Below are positions 25,872-35,497 of a stretch of 64,000 bases of DNA, piece by piece (within the stretch, counting starts at the first letter, position 1; each line of letters opens with the position of its first letter). The stretch is from Planctomycetota bacterium. GTDB lineage: Bacteria > Planctomycetota > UBA1135 > UBA2386. Under the pieces are notes generated by a model, which saw only the letters and a list, made by a program, of their open reading frames with translations, was not told the DNA's origin and made no database searches. Location: positions 1,550,001 through 1,614,000 of the forward strand of contig JADJWQ010000001.1 of the NCBI GenBank assembly GCA_016716265.1. The letters run 5' to 3'. The position numbers and the translations under genes were made by a program.

Positions 25872-26696
25872 ATGCCGCAAGCGCTCCGCGACCGCATCGC
25901 CATCGTCACCGGCGCCAGCCGCAACGTCGGCCGCGAGGTCGCCTGCCGGTTCGCCGCCGAGGGCGCGACGGTCGTCGCCGCCGCGCGCGACGCCGAGCGG
26001 CTGCGCGCGACGGTCGCCCGCATCGGGGCGACCGGCGGGACCGCGCTCGCCGTGCCGACCGACGTGACCGACCTCGCCGCGGTCGAGGCGCTCGTCGCCA
26101 CCACGCTCGAACGCTTCGGCCGCATCGACGTGCTCGCCGCGATCGCCGGCGGCGGCTGCGTCTACCAGCCGATCGATGCGATGGACCCGGGCGCCTGGGA
26201 CCGCACCTTCCGCACGAACGTGACGTCGACGTTCTACTGCGCACGTGCGGTGCTGCCGCACTACCGGACCCGCAATGCCGGCGTCCTGCTGACCTGCTCG
26301 GGCGGCGGTGGCTACTACCCGGTGCTCGGCAAGACGATGGCGGCCTACGCCTGCGCGAAGGCGGCGATCTGCAGGCTGACCGATCAGCTCACGGCCGAGC
26401 TGTGGGAGACCGACATCCGCGTCAACGCGCTCGATCCCGGCCTCGCCTGGGACGCGGACCGCCTCGCCGAGGTCGAGGCCGAGGAGCGGCGCACCGGTCA
26501 GCCGCACCCGCAGCGGCCGCAGTACCGGCCGGCGACGCACGCGGCGGACCTCGCGGTGTGGCTGGCGTCCGACGCCAGCAGACCGCTGCGCGGGCGCTGC
26601 CTGTCGGTCTACGACGAGTGGCGGCACGACCCGCAGCGCGTCGCCGAGGTCGACGCGACGGTGCACCTCTACCGGCTGCGCCGCTACGACGTGTGA
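25872..26696 (+). CDS. Short-chain dehydrogenase/reductase
   Basis: This is a 274-residue cytoplasmic enzyme with a Rossmann fold. TGASRNVG at 13-20 is the nucleotide-binding motif. The catalytic residues are S143 (TCSGGGG) and Y159-x-x-x-K163 (YACAK), and TNVTS carries the helix-4 asparagine. An arginine after the glycine motif (AARDAERLR) suggests NADP preference. The substrate is unknown. VNALDPGLAWDADRLAEVEA near the C-terminus is the variable substrate-lid region. The start ATG 25872 directly precedes the fold. The gene is divergent from the sigma-factor fusion across about 120 bases. Confidence 0.92.
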   Translation: MPQALRDRIAIVTGASRNVGREVACRFAAEGATVVAAARDAERLRATVARIGATGGTALAVPTDVTDLAAVEALVATTLERFGRIDVLAAIAGGGCVYQPIDAMDPGAWDRTFRTNVTSTFYCARAVLPHYRTRNAGVLLTCSGGGGYYPVLGKTMAAYACAKAAICRLTDQLTAELWETDIRVNALDPGLAWDADRLAEVEAEERRTGQPHPQRPQYRPATHAADLAVWLASDASRPLRGRCLSVYDEWRHDPQRVAEVDATVHLYRLRRYDV

Positions 26697-26769
26697 TGCG
26701 GCGACACGCGCGGCCTGCTTGCGATCCGCGGCGCCGATCCGGTAGTGTCGGACGGCGAGGCGGTCAGGA

Positions 26770-29193
26770 ATGTCGACGAATCAGGCTCGCGCTCGGCGCA
26801 GGGCCGCGGTCCCGGCGTGGGCACCGCGGCGTCTTCGGTCACTGACGGTGGTGCTGTCAGGGATCGCTCTGGGTCTCGCGCTCGCCGGCTGCGGCGGCGG
26901 CGGTGCCAGCGGCTCCGGCGGTGGCCCGGGCACCGTGACGGGGGAATTGACGCTCAATGCGCGCGTGTCGTCATCGCCACCCGCGAACGTGTCGATCCTG
27001 TTCGAGGCGACGGACCGGCTGGGCCAGCCGGTCGCCGACCTGCTCACCCGGGGGTCGATCCAGCTGTTCGAGAACGGCCAGCGCGTGTCGCCGTTCGAGA
27101 GCCGCCAGCGCATCCAGCCGATCGGCCGGCAGATCGCGTTCTCGACGCTGCTGCTGCTCGACCTGTCGGGCTCGATCGTCCGCAGCGGCAATCTCCCGCG
27201 ATTGAAGGACTCGGCGCGCCGCTTCGTCGAGACGCTGCTCGACCCGGCCTCCGCCAACGCGCAGGCGCGCGAGATCGCCGTCGCCTACTTCCCGGGCACG
27301 AGCACCGGCCGCGGCATCCGGATCGTCTCGGACTTCTCGACCGACATCGCGCGGATCCAGGCCGAGATCGACGCGATCCGCGGTGCGCCCGACACGACGA
27401 CCAACCTGAACGAAGCGATCTTGCGCGGCTTCGAGGCGCTCGACGCGCGCCAGGCGGAGCTGCTGGCGACGACCGAGGTCGAGCTGACGGAGGGCTCGCT
27501 GGCGGTGTTCACGGACGGCACCGACCGCGCGGGCACCGTGCCGCTCGAGGACGTGTTGACCGCGATCGAGACCACGCCCAACCGCGTGTTCACGATCGGA
27601 CTGCAGGGTGAGATCGACGAGGGCGTGTTGCGACAGATCGGCCGCAGCGGCTTCGTGCTCGTCGACGACATCCAGAACCTGCAGGCGCGGTTCCAGGAGG
27701 TCGCCAACACGATCCGCGCCGCGGCCAATCGCTTCTACGCGGTCGAGTACTGCTCTCCGAAGCGCGGCGGCGAGCACCAGCTGACGGTCGTCGCGACGAT
27801 CGGCGACTCGAGCGGAGCGACGACCACGCGCTTCGACGCGAGCGCGTTCCGCGCCGGTTGCCGCGTGCCGGAGGGCGCCGCCGAGCTGTCCGGAGCGGAC
27901 GATGCCCAGTTGACGGCGCTGGCGTTCGACCCCGCAGACGGCGGCTTCCTCGCCGCCGGGCGGGTGCGTGGGGCCGTCAGCTGGTTCGGGCGCGCACGCA
28001 CCGCACAGTCGGGCGGCGACGGCTTCGTGACACGGATCCTGCCTCCCGCCGAGGACGGCACGCCGCCGCAGGAGGTGTGGTCGACGCTCCTGCCCGGCGC
28101 CGGCGACGCGGAGGTCCTCTGCCTCGCTCCCGACGGCGATGGTGCCTGCGCGCTCGGTGGCTCGTTCACGGCCGATCTCGCGATCGGCAGCGTGCCGCTG
28201 GTCGCCAATGGTGCCGACACCACGGCATTCGTCGCGAAGCTCGCCGAAACGGGTGCGCCGAGCTGGGCGAGGAGCTTCGCCGGCCAGGGCCTCCAGCGCG
28301 TCGTCGACGTCGCCTGGCGCGCGGATGCGGTGCTCGTGCTCGGTGAGTTCGCGGGCACCGTCCAGCTCGACGGCCACTCCGCCGTGTCGGCCGGCGACGT
28401 CGACCTGTTCCTCGCCGAGCTCGACGCCTCCGACGGCACCTGCCGCAGCATCCTGCGCGATGGTGGCCCCGGGGCGGAGCACCCCGCGGCGCTGGCGGTC
28501 GCGGCGGACGGCCGTGTCGCCGTCGCCGGCTCGTTCGAGGGCAATGCGAGCCTCGCCGGCGCGGTGTTCAGCGCCAGTGGTCCGGCCGACGCATTCGTCG
28601 CGCTGTGGCTCGCCGACGGCACCCCGCGCTTCGCGCGGGCGATCGGCGGCGCGGGCACGGAACGCGCGACCGATCTGCGGTTCGACCTCGACAGCCAGCT
28701 CGCATTGAGCGCGAGCTTCGACGCACAGTTCTCGCTCGACGGGGCCGACGTGACCCCCGCTGGCCCCGCGCGCAGCGGCCTCGTGCTGGTGCTGGCGCCG
28801 ACGGCCGGCGCCCGCGTCCGACACACGGTGGTCGGCGACGCCAGCGGCGGCCTCGCGACCGACGCGATGTCGCTGGCCGAGGACGGGATCGGCAACCTGT
28901 ACGTCGCATACTCGCAGACGGTGCAGGGCCAGCCCGAAGCCACGCTGCTCGGCTTCGCGATGATCGTGCCGAGCGGCGAGCGGCTACTCGACTACACGTA
29001 CGCGACCGACGCGCCGGGCCCGGTCCGCATCGCGATCGGCCCGTTCGGCATCGACCAGGGTGCATTGTGTGGCCCGTTCTCGCGCGAGGCGACGTTCGGC
29101 CCGTTCCCGCTCCGCTACCAGGACCCGTTCGAGCCGACCGCACCGCTCGGCGGCGTGAACGCGTTCGTCGGCTTCATCGGGCCGCGGAGCTGA
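26770..29193 (+). CDS. Lipoprotein with von Willebrand A domain and propeller-like repeats
   Basis: This 807-residue protein has an N-terminal basic stretch, a hydrophobic core and the lipobox LALAGC (C41), followed by a glycine/serine tether, so it is a lipoprotein. A von Willebrand factor A domain spans about 120-330: FSTLLLLDLSGSIVRSG holds the metal-ion-dependent adhesion site DxSxS (131-135), and AVFTDGTDR supplies another loop. The remaining half has repeated strands such as DGRVAVAGSFEGNASLAG and ADAVLVLGEFAGTVQLDG, typical of SBBP-like propellers. Metal-dependent protein binding at the cell surface is inferred. mutM follows after 19 bases on the same strand. Confidence 0.85.
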   Translation: MSTNQARARRRAAVPAWAPRRLRSLTVVLSGIALGLALAGCGGGGASGSGGGPGTVTGELTLNARVSSSPPANVSILFEATDRLGQPVADLLTRGSIQLFENGQRVSPFESRQRIQPIGRQIAFSTLLLLDLSGSIVRSGNLPRLKDSARRFVETLLDPASANAQAREIAVAYFPGTSTGRGIRIVSDFSTDIARIQAEIDAIRGAPDTTTNLNEAILRGFEALDARQAELLATTEVELTEGSLAVFTDGTDRAGTVPLEDVLTAIETTPNRVFTIGLQGEIDEGVLRQIGRSGFVLVDDIQNLQARFQEVANTIRAAANRFYAVEYCSPKRGGEHQLTVVATIGDSSGATTTRFDASAFRAGCRVPEGAAELSGADDAQLTALAFDPADGGFLAAGRVRGAVSWFGRARTAQSGGDGFVTRILPPAEDGTPPQEVWSTLLPGAGDAEVLCLAPDGDGACALGGSFTADLAIGSVPLVANGADTTAFVAKLAETGAPSWARSFAGQGLQRVVDVAWRADAVLVLGEFAGTVQLDGHSAVSAGDVDLFLAELDASDGTCRSILRDGGPGAEHPAALAVAADGRVAVAGSFEGNASLAGAVFSASGPADAFVALWLADGTPRFARAIGGAGTERATDLRFDLDSQLALSASFDAQFSLDGADVTPAGPARSGLVLVLAPTAGARVRHTVVGDASGGLATDAMSLAEDGIGNLYVAYSQTVQGQPEATLLGFAMIVPSGERLLDYTYATDAPGPVRIAIGPFGIDQGALCGPFSREATFGPFPLRYQDPFEPTAPLGGVNAFVGFIGPRS

Positions 29194-29212
29194 CGCCCGG
29201 GTCCCCACGCCG

Positions 29213-30055
29213 ATGCCGGAGCTGCCCGAGATCGAGACGGTCCGCCGCGGCGTCGCGCAGCACCTGCCGGGTCACCGCGTCGAGCGCGTCGCGCTCCGCC
29301 GTCCCGATCTGCGCTGGCGGATCCCCGCCGCGGCCGTGCGCGACCTCGTCGGCCGCACCTGCACGGGAGCCGAGCGGCGCTCGAAGTACCTGCTGCTGCC
29401 GTTCGATGGCGCGCGGGAGCCGTACGCCCTCGTCCACCTCGGCATGAGCGGCCGGCTGTTCGTCGACCTGCTGCGCCCGCGCGGGTCGGAGCCCGATTGG
29501 CAACCACACGAACATTGGCGCATGCGCTTCGCCGGTGGACGGCTGCTCCGCTACGTCGACCCGCGGCGATTCGGCGCGCTGGACGTCGTTCCGTCGGCCA
29601 TGCTGGCCTCCCATCCGCTGCTCGCCGCGCTCGGCCCGGAGCCGCTCGGCGACGACTTCGACGGTGCCTGGCTGTTCGCGCGCTCACGCGGCCGGCGCGT
29701 CGCCACCAAGGTCTTCGTCATGGACGCCGCGCACGTCGTCGGGGTCGGCAACATCTACGCGTCGGAGTCCTGCTTCCGCGCCGGTATCCGCCCGGGCCGG
29801 GCGGCCGGACGCCTCACGCGGGCGCAGTGCGACGCGCTCGCCGGGTCGATCCGCGCGGTGCTGCGCGACGCGATCGCCGCCGGCGGTACGACGCTGCGCG
29901 ACTACATCGGCGTCGACCAGGACGCCGGCTACTTCCAGCGTGAGCTGGCCGTCTACGGGCGCGCCGGCGAGCCCTGCCCCCGCTGCAACACACCGATCCG
30001 CGGCCGCGTGCTCGGCGGGCGCTCGACGTTCTACTGCCCGTCGTGCCAGCGGTGA
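29213..30055 (+). CDS. mutM: Formamidopyrimidine-DNA glycosylase
   Basis: This is a 280-residue base-excision repair enzyme that removes 8-oxoguanine and formamidopyrimidines and nicks the backbone. The N-terminus is MPELPEIETVRRG, with the catalytic P2 and E3. K58 (RRSKYLLL) is the conserved lysine. HLGMSGRL and the zinc finger C255-x2-C258...C275-x2-C278 (CPRC, CPSC) are present. VGNIYASESCFRAGIRP is the helix-two-turn-helix region, where the usual EALF/EALW is ESCF. Length is normal. It probably shares a transcript with the upstream lipoprotein. Confidence 0.97.
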   Translation: MPELPEIETVRRGVAQHLPGHRVERVALRRPDLRWRIPAAAVRDLVGRTCTGAERRSKYLLLPFDGAREPYALVHLGMSGRLFVDLLRPRGSEPDWQPHEHWRMRFAGGRLLRYVDPRRFGALDVVPSAMLASHPLLAALGPEPLGDDFDGAWLFARSRGRRVATKVFVMDAAHVVGVGNIYASESCFRAGIRPGRAAGRLTRAQCDALAGSIRAVLRDAIAAGGTTLRDYIGVDQDAGYFQRELAVYGRAGEPCPRCNTPIRGRVLGGRSTFYCPSCQR

Positions 30056-30125
30056 TTCGGAGTCGCGCCGCGCACGCAGCCGCCCGGCGAGCGCCGCGAT
30101 CCGCCCCGGCAGCTCGCGGTGCGAC

Positions 30126-30131
30126 TACGAT
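30126..30131 (+). promoter_or_regulatory. -10-like box TACGAT
   Basis: Hexamer in gcgactacgatcc, 55 bases before the ATG at 30187. The same ctacgatcc string precedes the gene at 57326. Confidence 0.35.
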
Positions 30132-30186
30132 CCGGTAGCCGCTCCGACGGCGAACCGTCGCTCCCCCCACCCGGATCCACCAGGCC

Positions 30187-31344
30187 ATGCGCAGCTCGAC
30201 CGCCCTCCCGTTCCTCACCGCGTGCTCGGCGCTCGCCCTCGTCGCGAGCCCCGGCGCCAACGCGCAGTCCCGCAGCGCAGCGTTCAGCAACCAGAGCCTC
30301 ACCGGTGGTGTGATCGAGGTTCCGTACGCTCCGCAGCTCGTCCCGCAGAGCGGCATCACCGTCGAGGCGTGGGTCACCTACGACGACACGACACTCGGCA
30401 CGTCGGTGCCCTACCGCTGGCCGACGATCGTGCGCACCGGGATCAACGGCATCGCGAACGCGTTCAACTTCCGCGTCGACGCGAGCAACAACAACAGCCG
30501 GATCCTGAAGTGGACCGTCAACGCCAACACGCGTGGGCAGGTCACCTGGAGCTTCGCGTCGGGACGCCTGCTGCAATGGACGCACGTCGCGGGCACCTAT
30601 GATGGCACGACGATCCGGCTGCTCGTCGATGGCGTGCAGGTCGCGTCGGCACCGCTGACGGGCGCCATCCGGGACGTCGGCCAGACGATCCGGATCGGTC
30701 AGGGCGCGGACCAGGCGGCGCCCGACAGCGAGGTCTGGAACGGCAACATCGACGAGGTGCGCATCTGGCCGTTCGCGCGCACTGCAGGCGAGCTCACCGC
30801 CACCAAGAACCTGGAGCTGAGCTCCGTTCCGGGGCTGGTGTCCACGTGGAACCTCGACGGGAACGCGATGGACAGCTCCTCCGGCCAGCACGGCACGCTG
30901 CTGGGTGGCGCCGTGTGGTCTACCAGCGCACCCGCAGGGCTCGCGCAGGTCGTGTTCCCGGGCCTCGCATTGGGGACGTCGACCGCCGGCTGCCTCGGAG
31001 CGATCCACGCGACGACCACGTCCATCCCGAGCGCCGGCAATCTCGACTTCGCGTTCGCGGCACACCGGGCACCGGCCGGCGCGCAGGCCATCGGATTGCT
31101 CGCGCTCGCCCCTGCCGCCAGCCCACTGACGCTCGTCGGCGTGCAGATCTGGGTGGACCCGCTCAGCCTGCAGGGCGGCTTCGCCGTTCCGGTCGATGCG
31201 CTCGGCACGGTGCGCCTGCCGCTGCCGATCCCGACCGGCGTCCCGCCCGGCGTGCCGCTGTGCGTGCAGTTCGGCATCCTCGATCCGTGCGGCCCGCTCG
31301 GCCTCACCGCCTCGGACGCGATCGCCGTATCGACGACCCCGTGA
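30187..31344 (+). CDS. Exported LamG-domain protein with shared C-terminal module
   Basis: This is a 385-residue protein. The signal peptide is MRSSTALPFLTACSALALVA, cleaved near ANAQ. Residues 30-240 are a LamG-type jelly roll: GITVEAWVTYDD, LLQWTHVAGTYDGTTIRLLV, IDEVRIWPFARTAGEL and SGQHGTLLGGAVW are the familiar strand and loop motifs of the LamG-3 family. The end (LGTSTAGCLGAI...PLGLTASDAIAVSTTP) is a version of the module shared by other exported proteins here. Carbohydrate or matrix binding is possible; no enzyme active site is seen. It is convergent with the kinase gene. Confidence 0.85.
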   Translation: MRSSTALPFLTACSALALVASPGANAQSRSAAFSNQSLTGGVIEVPYAPQLVPQSGITVEAWVTYDDTTLGTSVPYRWPTIVRTGINGIANAFNFRVDASNNNSRILKWTVNANTRGQVTWSFASGRLLQWTHVAGTYDGTTIRLLVDGVQVASAPLTGAIRDVGQTIRIGQGADQAAPDSEVWNGNIDEVRIWPFARTAGELTATKNLELSSVPGLVSTWNLDGNAMDSSSGQHGTLLGGAVWSTSAPAGLAQVVFPGLALGTSTAGCLGAIHATTTSIPSAGNLDFAFAAHRAPAGAQAIGLLALAPAASPLTLVGVQIWVDPLSLQGGFAVPVDALGTVRLPLPIPTGVPPGVPLCVQFGILDPCGPLGLTASDAIAVSTTP

Positions 31345-31378
31345 CGTCCTCGGCACGGTGGCCGCGCGCAGCGGCCGG

Positions 31379-33169
31379 TCAGCGCGCCCTGATCGCGCGC
31401 GCCTGATCGACCAACCGACGCCGCTGCAGATCCGAGAGACTCGAGTCCTCTGCAGCCCGCGCCAGCGCCGCTCCGAACTCGTCGTTGCGTCCGACGATCC
31501 GCGCCAGATCGACGATCGTCTGGAGCACCGCCGGGTCGGCTCCCGCACCCGCGGCCAGCAGCTCCATGCACAGCCGGGTCGCGCGGTCGTGGTCGCGGAG
31601 GTCGGCGAACTCATCGGTCGCGGTCGCACACAGCCACGCGAGGCTGGCCTTTCCGAGCCGATGATCGGGCGCCAGCCCAAGCAGCTCGACGTAGCGGTCG
31701 TGCGCCTGCCGGACACGACCGGACGCGTCGAACGAGTGGGCGAGATTGAACAGGTACCGCTCGTCGCGCGGGTGCTCTTCACACAGCGCGACCAGGACCG
31801 CCTGGGCCTCGTCGCCGCGACCGAGCAGGTCGAGCAGCACCGCACGCAGATTGCGCAGCGACTCGTCCCGGCCATCGCCGAGCGCCAGCGCCCGATCGGC
31901 AGCTTCCAGTCCTGCCTGGTGCTGCGCGAGCCGCAGGTGGGCGCGGGCCAGTCCACCCCACGACACCGGATCGTCAGGAGCCTCGACGAGCGCTTCGCGG
32001 AAGGCGGTGACGGCTTCGGCGAACCGGCCGTCCCGGTACAGCCGCGCAGCGCGCACCCGCGACGGCTCCGCGGGCCCACCACCCGACCGGTGCGCCACCG
32101 CGAAGACCACCAGTGCGACGCCGAGGAGAAGCGACACCACGGTGACCCGCTGGCGCCGAAACCGATCGACGGCCCGCAGAATCGCCCCCGGCGGTCGCGC
32201 CACCACCGGCAGACCGTTGCGGAACCGGCCGAGATCTGCGGCGAGCTCGCTCGCCGTTGCATACCGCCAGGCCGGACGCAGCGCCGTGGCGTGGGCCACG
32301 ATCCGGTCGAGGTCGGGCGGCCAGCCATCGACCTTGGGAAGCCTGAGCCGGAGCCCGGCCGCGGCTTCGCGGAGCAACCCCTCGCGGTCGGCTGCGCGGC
32401 GCGCCGGGCTGCCGGTCAGCAGCTCGTACAGCAGCACGCCGAGCGCGAATACGTCGCTGCGCGCGTCCGCTCGCTCGGCGCGGGCCTGCTCGGGTGCCAT
32501 GTAGCGCGGAGTGCCGAGCACCGCACCACTGCCGGTGAGGGACGCCTCCGTCGCACAGCTCGACAGGCCGAAGTCGAGCACCACCGGTCTACCGTCCGAC
32601 CGCAGCATCACGTTCGCCGGCTTGAGGTCGCGATGCACGACGCCTGCGTCATGTGCGGCGCCGACCGCCAGCGCGAGGTCGTGCATGACGCGCAGCGCTG
32701 TCTCCGTGTCGAGGCGGACCGCACCCAGCATGTCTCCGTCCACCCGCTCCATGAGCAGGTACGGGAAGCCGCCGAACTCTCCGTGGTCGACGATCCGCAC
32801 GATTCCGGGGTGTTCCAGTCTCGCGAGAACGGAGCACTCGCGCGCGAAGCGGGCGTGCGCGTGCGGGCCGGCGAGCAGCGCGCCGGACAGCCACTTCAGC
32901 GCCAATTGCTGGCCGCCGTGCTCGACCGCGTAGACGACGCCACTCGCGCCGCGACCCAGCTCCTGCCCGAGCCGGTAGGGGCCGATCGCCGCGAGCCGCG
33001 TCGGCGGTTCGGGGAGCGCCGCCTCCACCTCGCACAGCGCCGTGAGGGCGGCCCGCAGCTCGGCGGCCCGCGCCGGGTGTGCAGCGAGGTGATCCTCGAT
33101 GCCGAGCTCGGGGTTCGCTTCGCGCGCGAGCACGAAGTCGGCGACCAGTGACTCCAGCTCGTCATCCAT
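31379..33169 (-). CDS. Membrane serine/threonine-protein kinase with TPR tail
   Basis: This is a 596-residue protein. The kinase domain (about 65-320) has all key residues: glycine loop LGRGASGVVY (71-80), K92, HRDLKPAN with D181, DFG at 199-201 and APE at 225-227. One transmembrane segment (342-359, VTVVSLLLGVALVVFAVA) follows, then an outward region of about 235 residues with tetratricopeptide-like helices (RVRAARLYRDGRFAEAVTAF, SWGGLARAHLRLAQHQAGLEAADRAL). It is expected to phosphorylate Ser/Thr on proteins in response to an envelope signal. The ATG at 33169 overlaps the end of the sigma-factor gene by 8 bases, so the two are translationally coupled. Such ECF-kinase pairs are characteristic of planctomycetes. 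Confidence 0.93.
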   Translation of the reverse strand: MDDELESLVADFVLAREANPELGIEDHLAAHPARAAELRAALTALCEVEAALPEPPTRLAAIGPYRLGQELGRGASGVVYAVEHGGQQLALKWLSGALLAGPHAHARFARECSVLARLEHPGIVRIVDHGEFGGFPYLLMERVDGDMLGAVRLDTETALRVMHDLALAVGAAHDAGVVHRDLKPANVMLRSDGRPVVLDFGLSSCATEASLTGSGAVLGTPRYMAPEQARAERADARSDVFALGVLLYELLTGSPARRAADREGLLREAAAGLRLRLPKVDGWPPDLDRIVAHATALRPAWRYATASELAADLGRFRNGLPVVARPPGAILRAVDRFRRQRVTVVSLLLGVALVVFAVAHRSGGGPAEPSRVRAARLYRDGRFAEAVTAFREALVEAPDDPVSWGGLARAHLRLAQHQAGLEAADRALALGDGRDESLRNLRAVLLDLLGRGDEAQAVLVALCEEHPRDERYLFNLAHSFDASGRVRQAHDRYVELLGLAPDHRLGKASLAWLCATATDEFADLRDHDRATRLCMELLAAGAGADPAVLQTIVDLARIVGRNDEFGAALARAAEDSSLSDLQRRRLVDQARAIRAR

Positions 33170-33734
33170 CACCGTGCTCCATGCGCAGGCGGCCCGCGAG
33201 GCGCGCCATCGCACGGGCGTGGAGCTGCGCCGTGGCCGCCTCGCTCCGACCGAGTCGCCGTGCGGCCTCCGCATTACCGAGCCCCTCGATCCGCCGCAGC
33301 AGGATCACCTCGCGCATCGGCTCCGGAAGTCTCGCCAGCTCTCGCTCGAGCCGCGCGTAGCGTTCGGACTCCACGTAGTCGGGCGGCGCGGCCGCGGCCA
33401 GATCGCTCGCGAGGGTATCGGTCAGGGGCTCGTCGCCCGCGCGCTTCTGCGCGCCGTGCCACGCGGCGAGGCCGCGGATCTTGTTGAGCACGCACACGTG
33501 CAACCAATGCTCGAGCGAGCCGTCTTCGCGTGGCTCGAAGCCCTGTAGGTCCTGCATCGCCTGCCGCACCACGCTCTGGAGCACATCCTCCGATTCGAGG
33601 CGTGCGCGCAAGCCGGCCCCGAGCCGGAGCCTGATCGTGAGCAGCAGACGATCGCGGTAGCGGCGATACAGGTCCGCGAAGGCCTCGCAGTCGCCGGCCT
33701 GGATACGTCGCACGAGCTCGAGGGAGAGCGACAC
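33162..33734 (-). CDS. ECF-type sigma factor paired with the kinase
   Basis: This is a 190-residue RNA polymerase sigma factor with regions 2 and 4 only. Region 2 includes FADLYRRYRDRLLLTIRLRL and ESEDVLQSVVRQAMQDL. Region 4 has LPEPMREVILLRRIEGL followed by the recognition helix AARRLGRSEAATAQL. GTG 33734 is the start, with a TAGGAT box only 6 bases upstream, so the message may be leaderless. No anti-sigma factor is present. The overlapping kinase gene suggests control by phosphorylation, as proposed for ECF groups linked to Ser/Thr kinases; that link is inferred here. Confidence 0.92.
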   Translation of the reverse strand: MSLSLELVRRIQAGDCEAFADLYRRYRDRLLLTIRLRLGAGLRARLESEDVLQSVVRQAMQDLQGFEPREDGSLEHWLHVCVLNKIRGLAAWHGAQKRAGDEPLTDTLASDLAAAAPPDYVESERYARLERELARLPEPMREVILLRRIEGLGNAEAARRLGRSEAATAQLHARAMARLAGRLRMEHGDG

Positions 33735-33740
33735 GCGGAC

Positions 33741-33746
33741 ATCCTA
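33741..33746 (-). promoter_or_regulatory. Leaderless-type -10 box TAGGAT
   Basis: TAGGAT on the minus strand, 6 bases before the GTG of the sigma factor gene. Confidence 0.4.
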
Positions 33747-33841
33747 CGCGTCGCACGAATTCCGGGGATTCCTGTCATGGCCGCCCGCGGCCTGCTCCTT
33801 CCAAGGCTGGCGGGCAGGTGCCCGCGACGGGAGCCTTCGAG

Positions 33842-35497
33842 ATGGACGACCGACTGATTCGCCGCACGACCGTGGTCTGCGCCCTGGCAGCCACGCTGTC
33901 CGCACAATCCGTGATCTACTCGCAACGCGGAGCCGACGACGACCGACTGGGCCGCGCCGTGGCCGACCTCGGCGACGTGGACGGGGACGGCATCCGCGAC
34001 CACGCCGTCGGCGCGCCGCGCGACGGCCTGTCCCCGCCCGGGACCGGTCGGGTGGTCGTCTGCTCCGGCGCCACCGGCATGCCGCTCTACACGGTGTCGG
34101 CGACCACCGCCGGCACCGCATTCGGCCACGCCGTGCGCGGCTGCGGCGACGTCGACGGCGACGGCCGGCCGGACTTCCTCGTCGGGGCGCCCGACGACGC
34201 CTCGGCCGGCACCGGCGCCGGTGCCACGTTCCTGTTCTCCGGGCGGGACGGCCGTCTGCTTCGCCAGCTGCTGCCGCTCGCGGCCGGGGAGCGCTTCGGC
34301 CACTCGGTCAGCGGTGTCGGCGACACCAACGGCGACGGCACGCCCGACCTGCTCGTGGGCGCACCGGCCGCCGCGGGCGGCGGTGCCGCCTACCTGATCG
34401 AGGGCCGGGACGGAAGCGTGCTGTTCCGCTTCGGCGCCGATCTCGGTGACCTGGAGTTCGGCTTCTGCGTGCGCGGACTCGACGACGATGCGGACGGCGA
34501 CGGTCACCCGGACCTGCTGATCGGCGCACCGCGTGGTCGAACGATGGTCAACCACGACGAGACGGGCTACGTACGCGTCGTGTCGGGTCACTCGGGCCGG
34601 ATCCTGTGGATGTTCTACGGCACGGCGCCCGGCGGTCGCGCCGGGTGGTCGCTCAGCCCGACCGACGACGACGACGGGGACGGCGTGCGCGACGTCGTCG
34701 TCGGCATGCCGGGGCTCTCGCCGGGCGGTGCCCAGTCCGGCGCGGCGCTGGTCTACTCGGCGCGCACCGGCGCCTACCTCCGGTCGTTCCCCGGCGGCGC
34801 TGCACTCGATCGTCTCGGCACGCTCGTCGAAGGCCTCGGGGACATCGATGGCGATGGTCGTGGAGACCTGCTGCTGGTCGAAGGTCGAAGCAACGTCGCC
34901 GACGCCGTCGTCCACTCGGGCGCCACCGGCGCGCCACTCTTCACGCTGCCTCGGCTGACCGGCGACTCCACGTACTGGTCCGTCGCGGCGGCCGGTGACG
35001 TCGACGGCGACGGTCACGCCGATCTGCTCGTCGGCGGACCGAACTCCTGGAACGGTTCCGACCGCGGTGTCGCACACCTGTTCGCAGGCGTCACGCGCAG
35101 GCTGTCTGCAGACGTCTACGCAGTCCGCGTCCGCAGCACCGACCGCCAGGTGCTGAGCCTGCGCGCCGGCGCGGAGCATGCGGGCAGGACCTATCTGATG
35201 CTCGGCTCGTTGAGCGGGACCACACCGGGCGTGGCACTCGGCACGATCCGACTTCCCCTCAACTACGACTTCTACTTCGACCTGCTGGCCCAGGCCCCGA
35301 ACGTGATCGTGACGAACTCGTTCGCGACGCTCGATTCGAGCGGAAACGCGACCGCGACGTTCGCATTCGCCGGCTCCCTGCAGAACTCGATGGCGGGACT
35401 CCTGCTGCATCACGCCTACCTCGTCTTCGGACCCCAGCTCGCGTCGATCGAGCTCGCCAGCAATGCAGTGCCCCTGACCACGCTGCCGCGCCGGTGA
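33842..35497 (+). CDS. Exported FG-GAP (integrin-alpha-like) repeat protein
   Basis: This is a 551-residue protein. A signal peptide (RRTTVVCALAATLSAQ) is followed by about seven FG-GAP repeats with calcium loops such as DVDGDGIRD, DVDGDGRPD, DTNGDGTPD and DIDGDGRGD, each with a following LLVGAP or VVGMP motif. This makes an integrin-alpha-type propeller for surface adhesion or binding. The last 120 residues (GRTYLMLGSLSGTTPGVALG, LPLNYDFYFDLL, TLDSSGNATATF) are a second variant of the C-terminal module on exported proteins here. Start ATG 33842 opens the signal peptide. An in-frame ATG 24 bases upstream would put an acidic stretch in front of it. Confidence 0.85.
   Translation: MDDRLIRRTTVVCALAATLSAQSVIYSQRGADDDRLGRAVADLGDVDGDGIRDHAVGAPRDGLSPPGTGRVVVCSGATGMPLYTVSATTAGTAFGHAVRGCGDVDGDGRPDFLVGAPDDASAGTGAGATFLFSGRDGRLLRQLLPLAAGERFGHSVSGVGDTNGDGTPDLLVGAPAAAGGGAAYLIEGRDGSVLFRFGADLGDLEFGFCVRGLDDDADGDGHPDLLIGAPRGRTMVNHDETGYVRVVSGHSGRILWMFYGTAPGGRAGWSLSPTDDDDGDGVRDVVVGMPGLSPGGAQSGAALVYSARTGAYLRSFPGGAALDRLGTLVEGLGDIDGDGRGDLLLVEGRSNVADAVVHSGATGAPLFTLPRLTGDSTYWSVAAAGDVDGDGHADLLVGGPNSWNGSDRGVAHLFAGVTRRLSADVYAVRVRSTDRQVLSLRAGAEHAGRTYLMLGSLSGTTPGVALGTIRLPLNYDFYFDLLAQAPNVIVTNSFATLDSSGNATATFAFAGSLQNSMAGLLLHHAYLVFGPQLASIELASNAVPLTTLPRR

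Noticed and set aside
25608..25872. Extended N-terminus for the SDR enzyme from an upstream in-frame start
   Set aside because: The extra residues are Arg/Pro/Ala-rich, are antisense to the sigma-factor gene and do not belong to the SDR fold.
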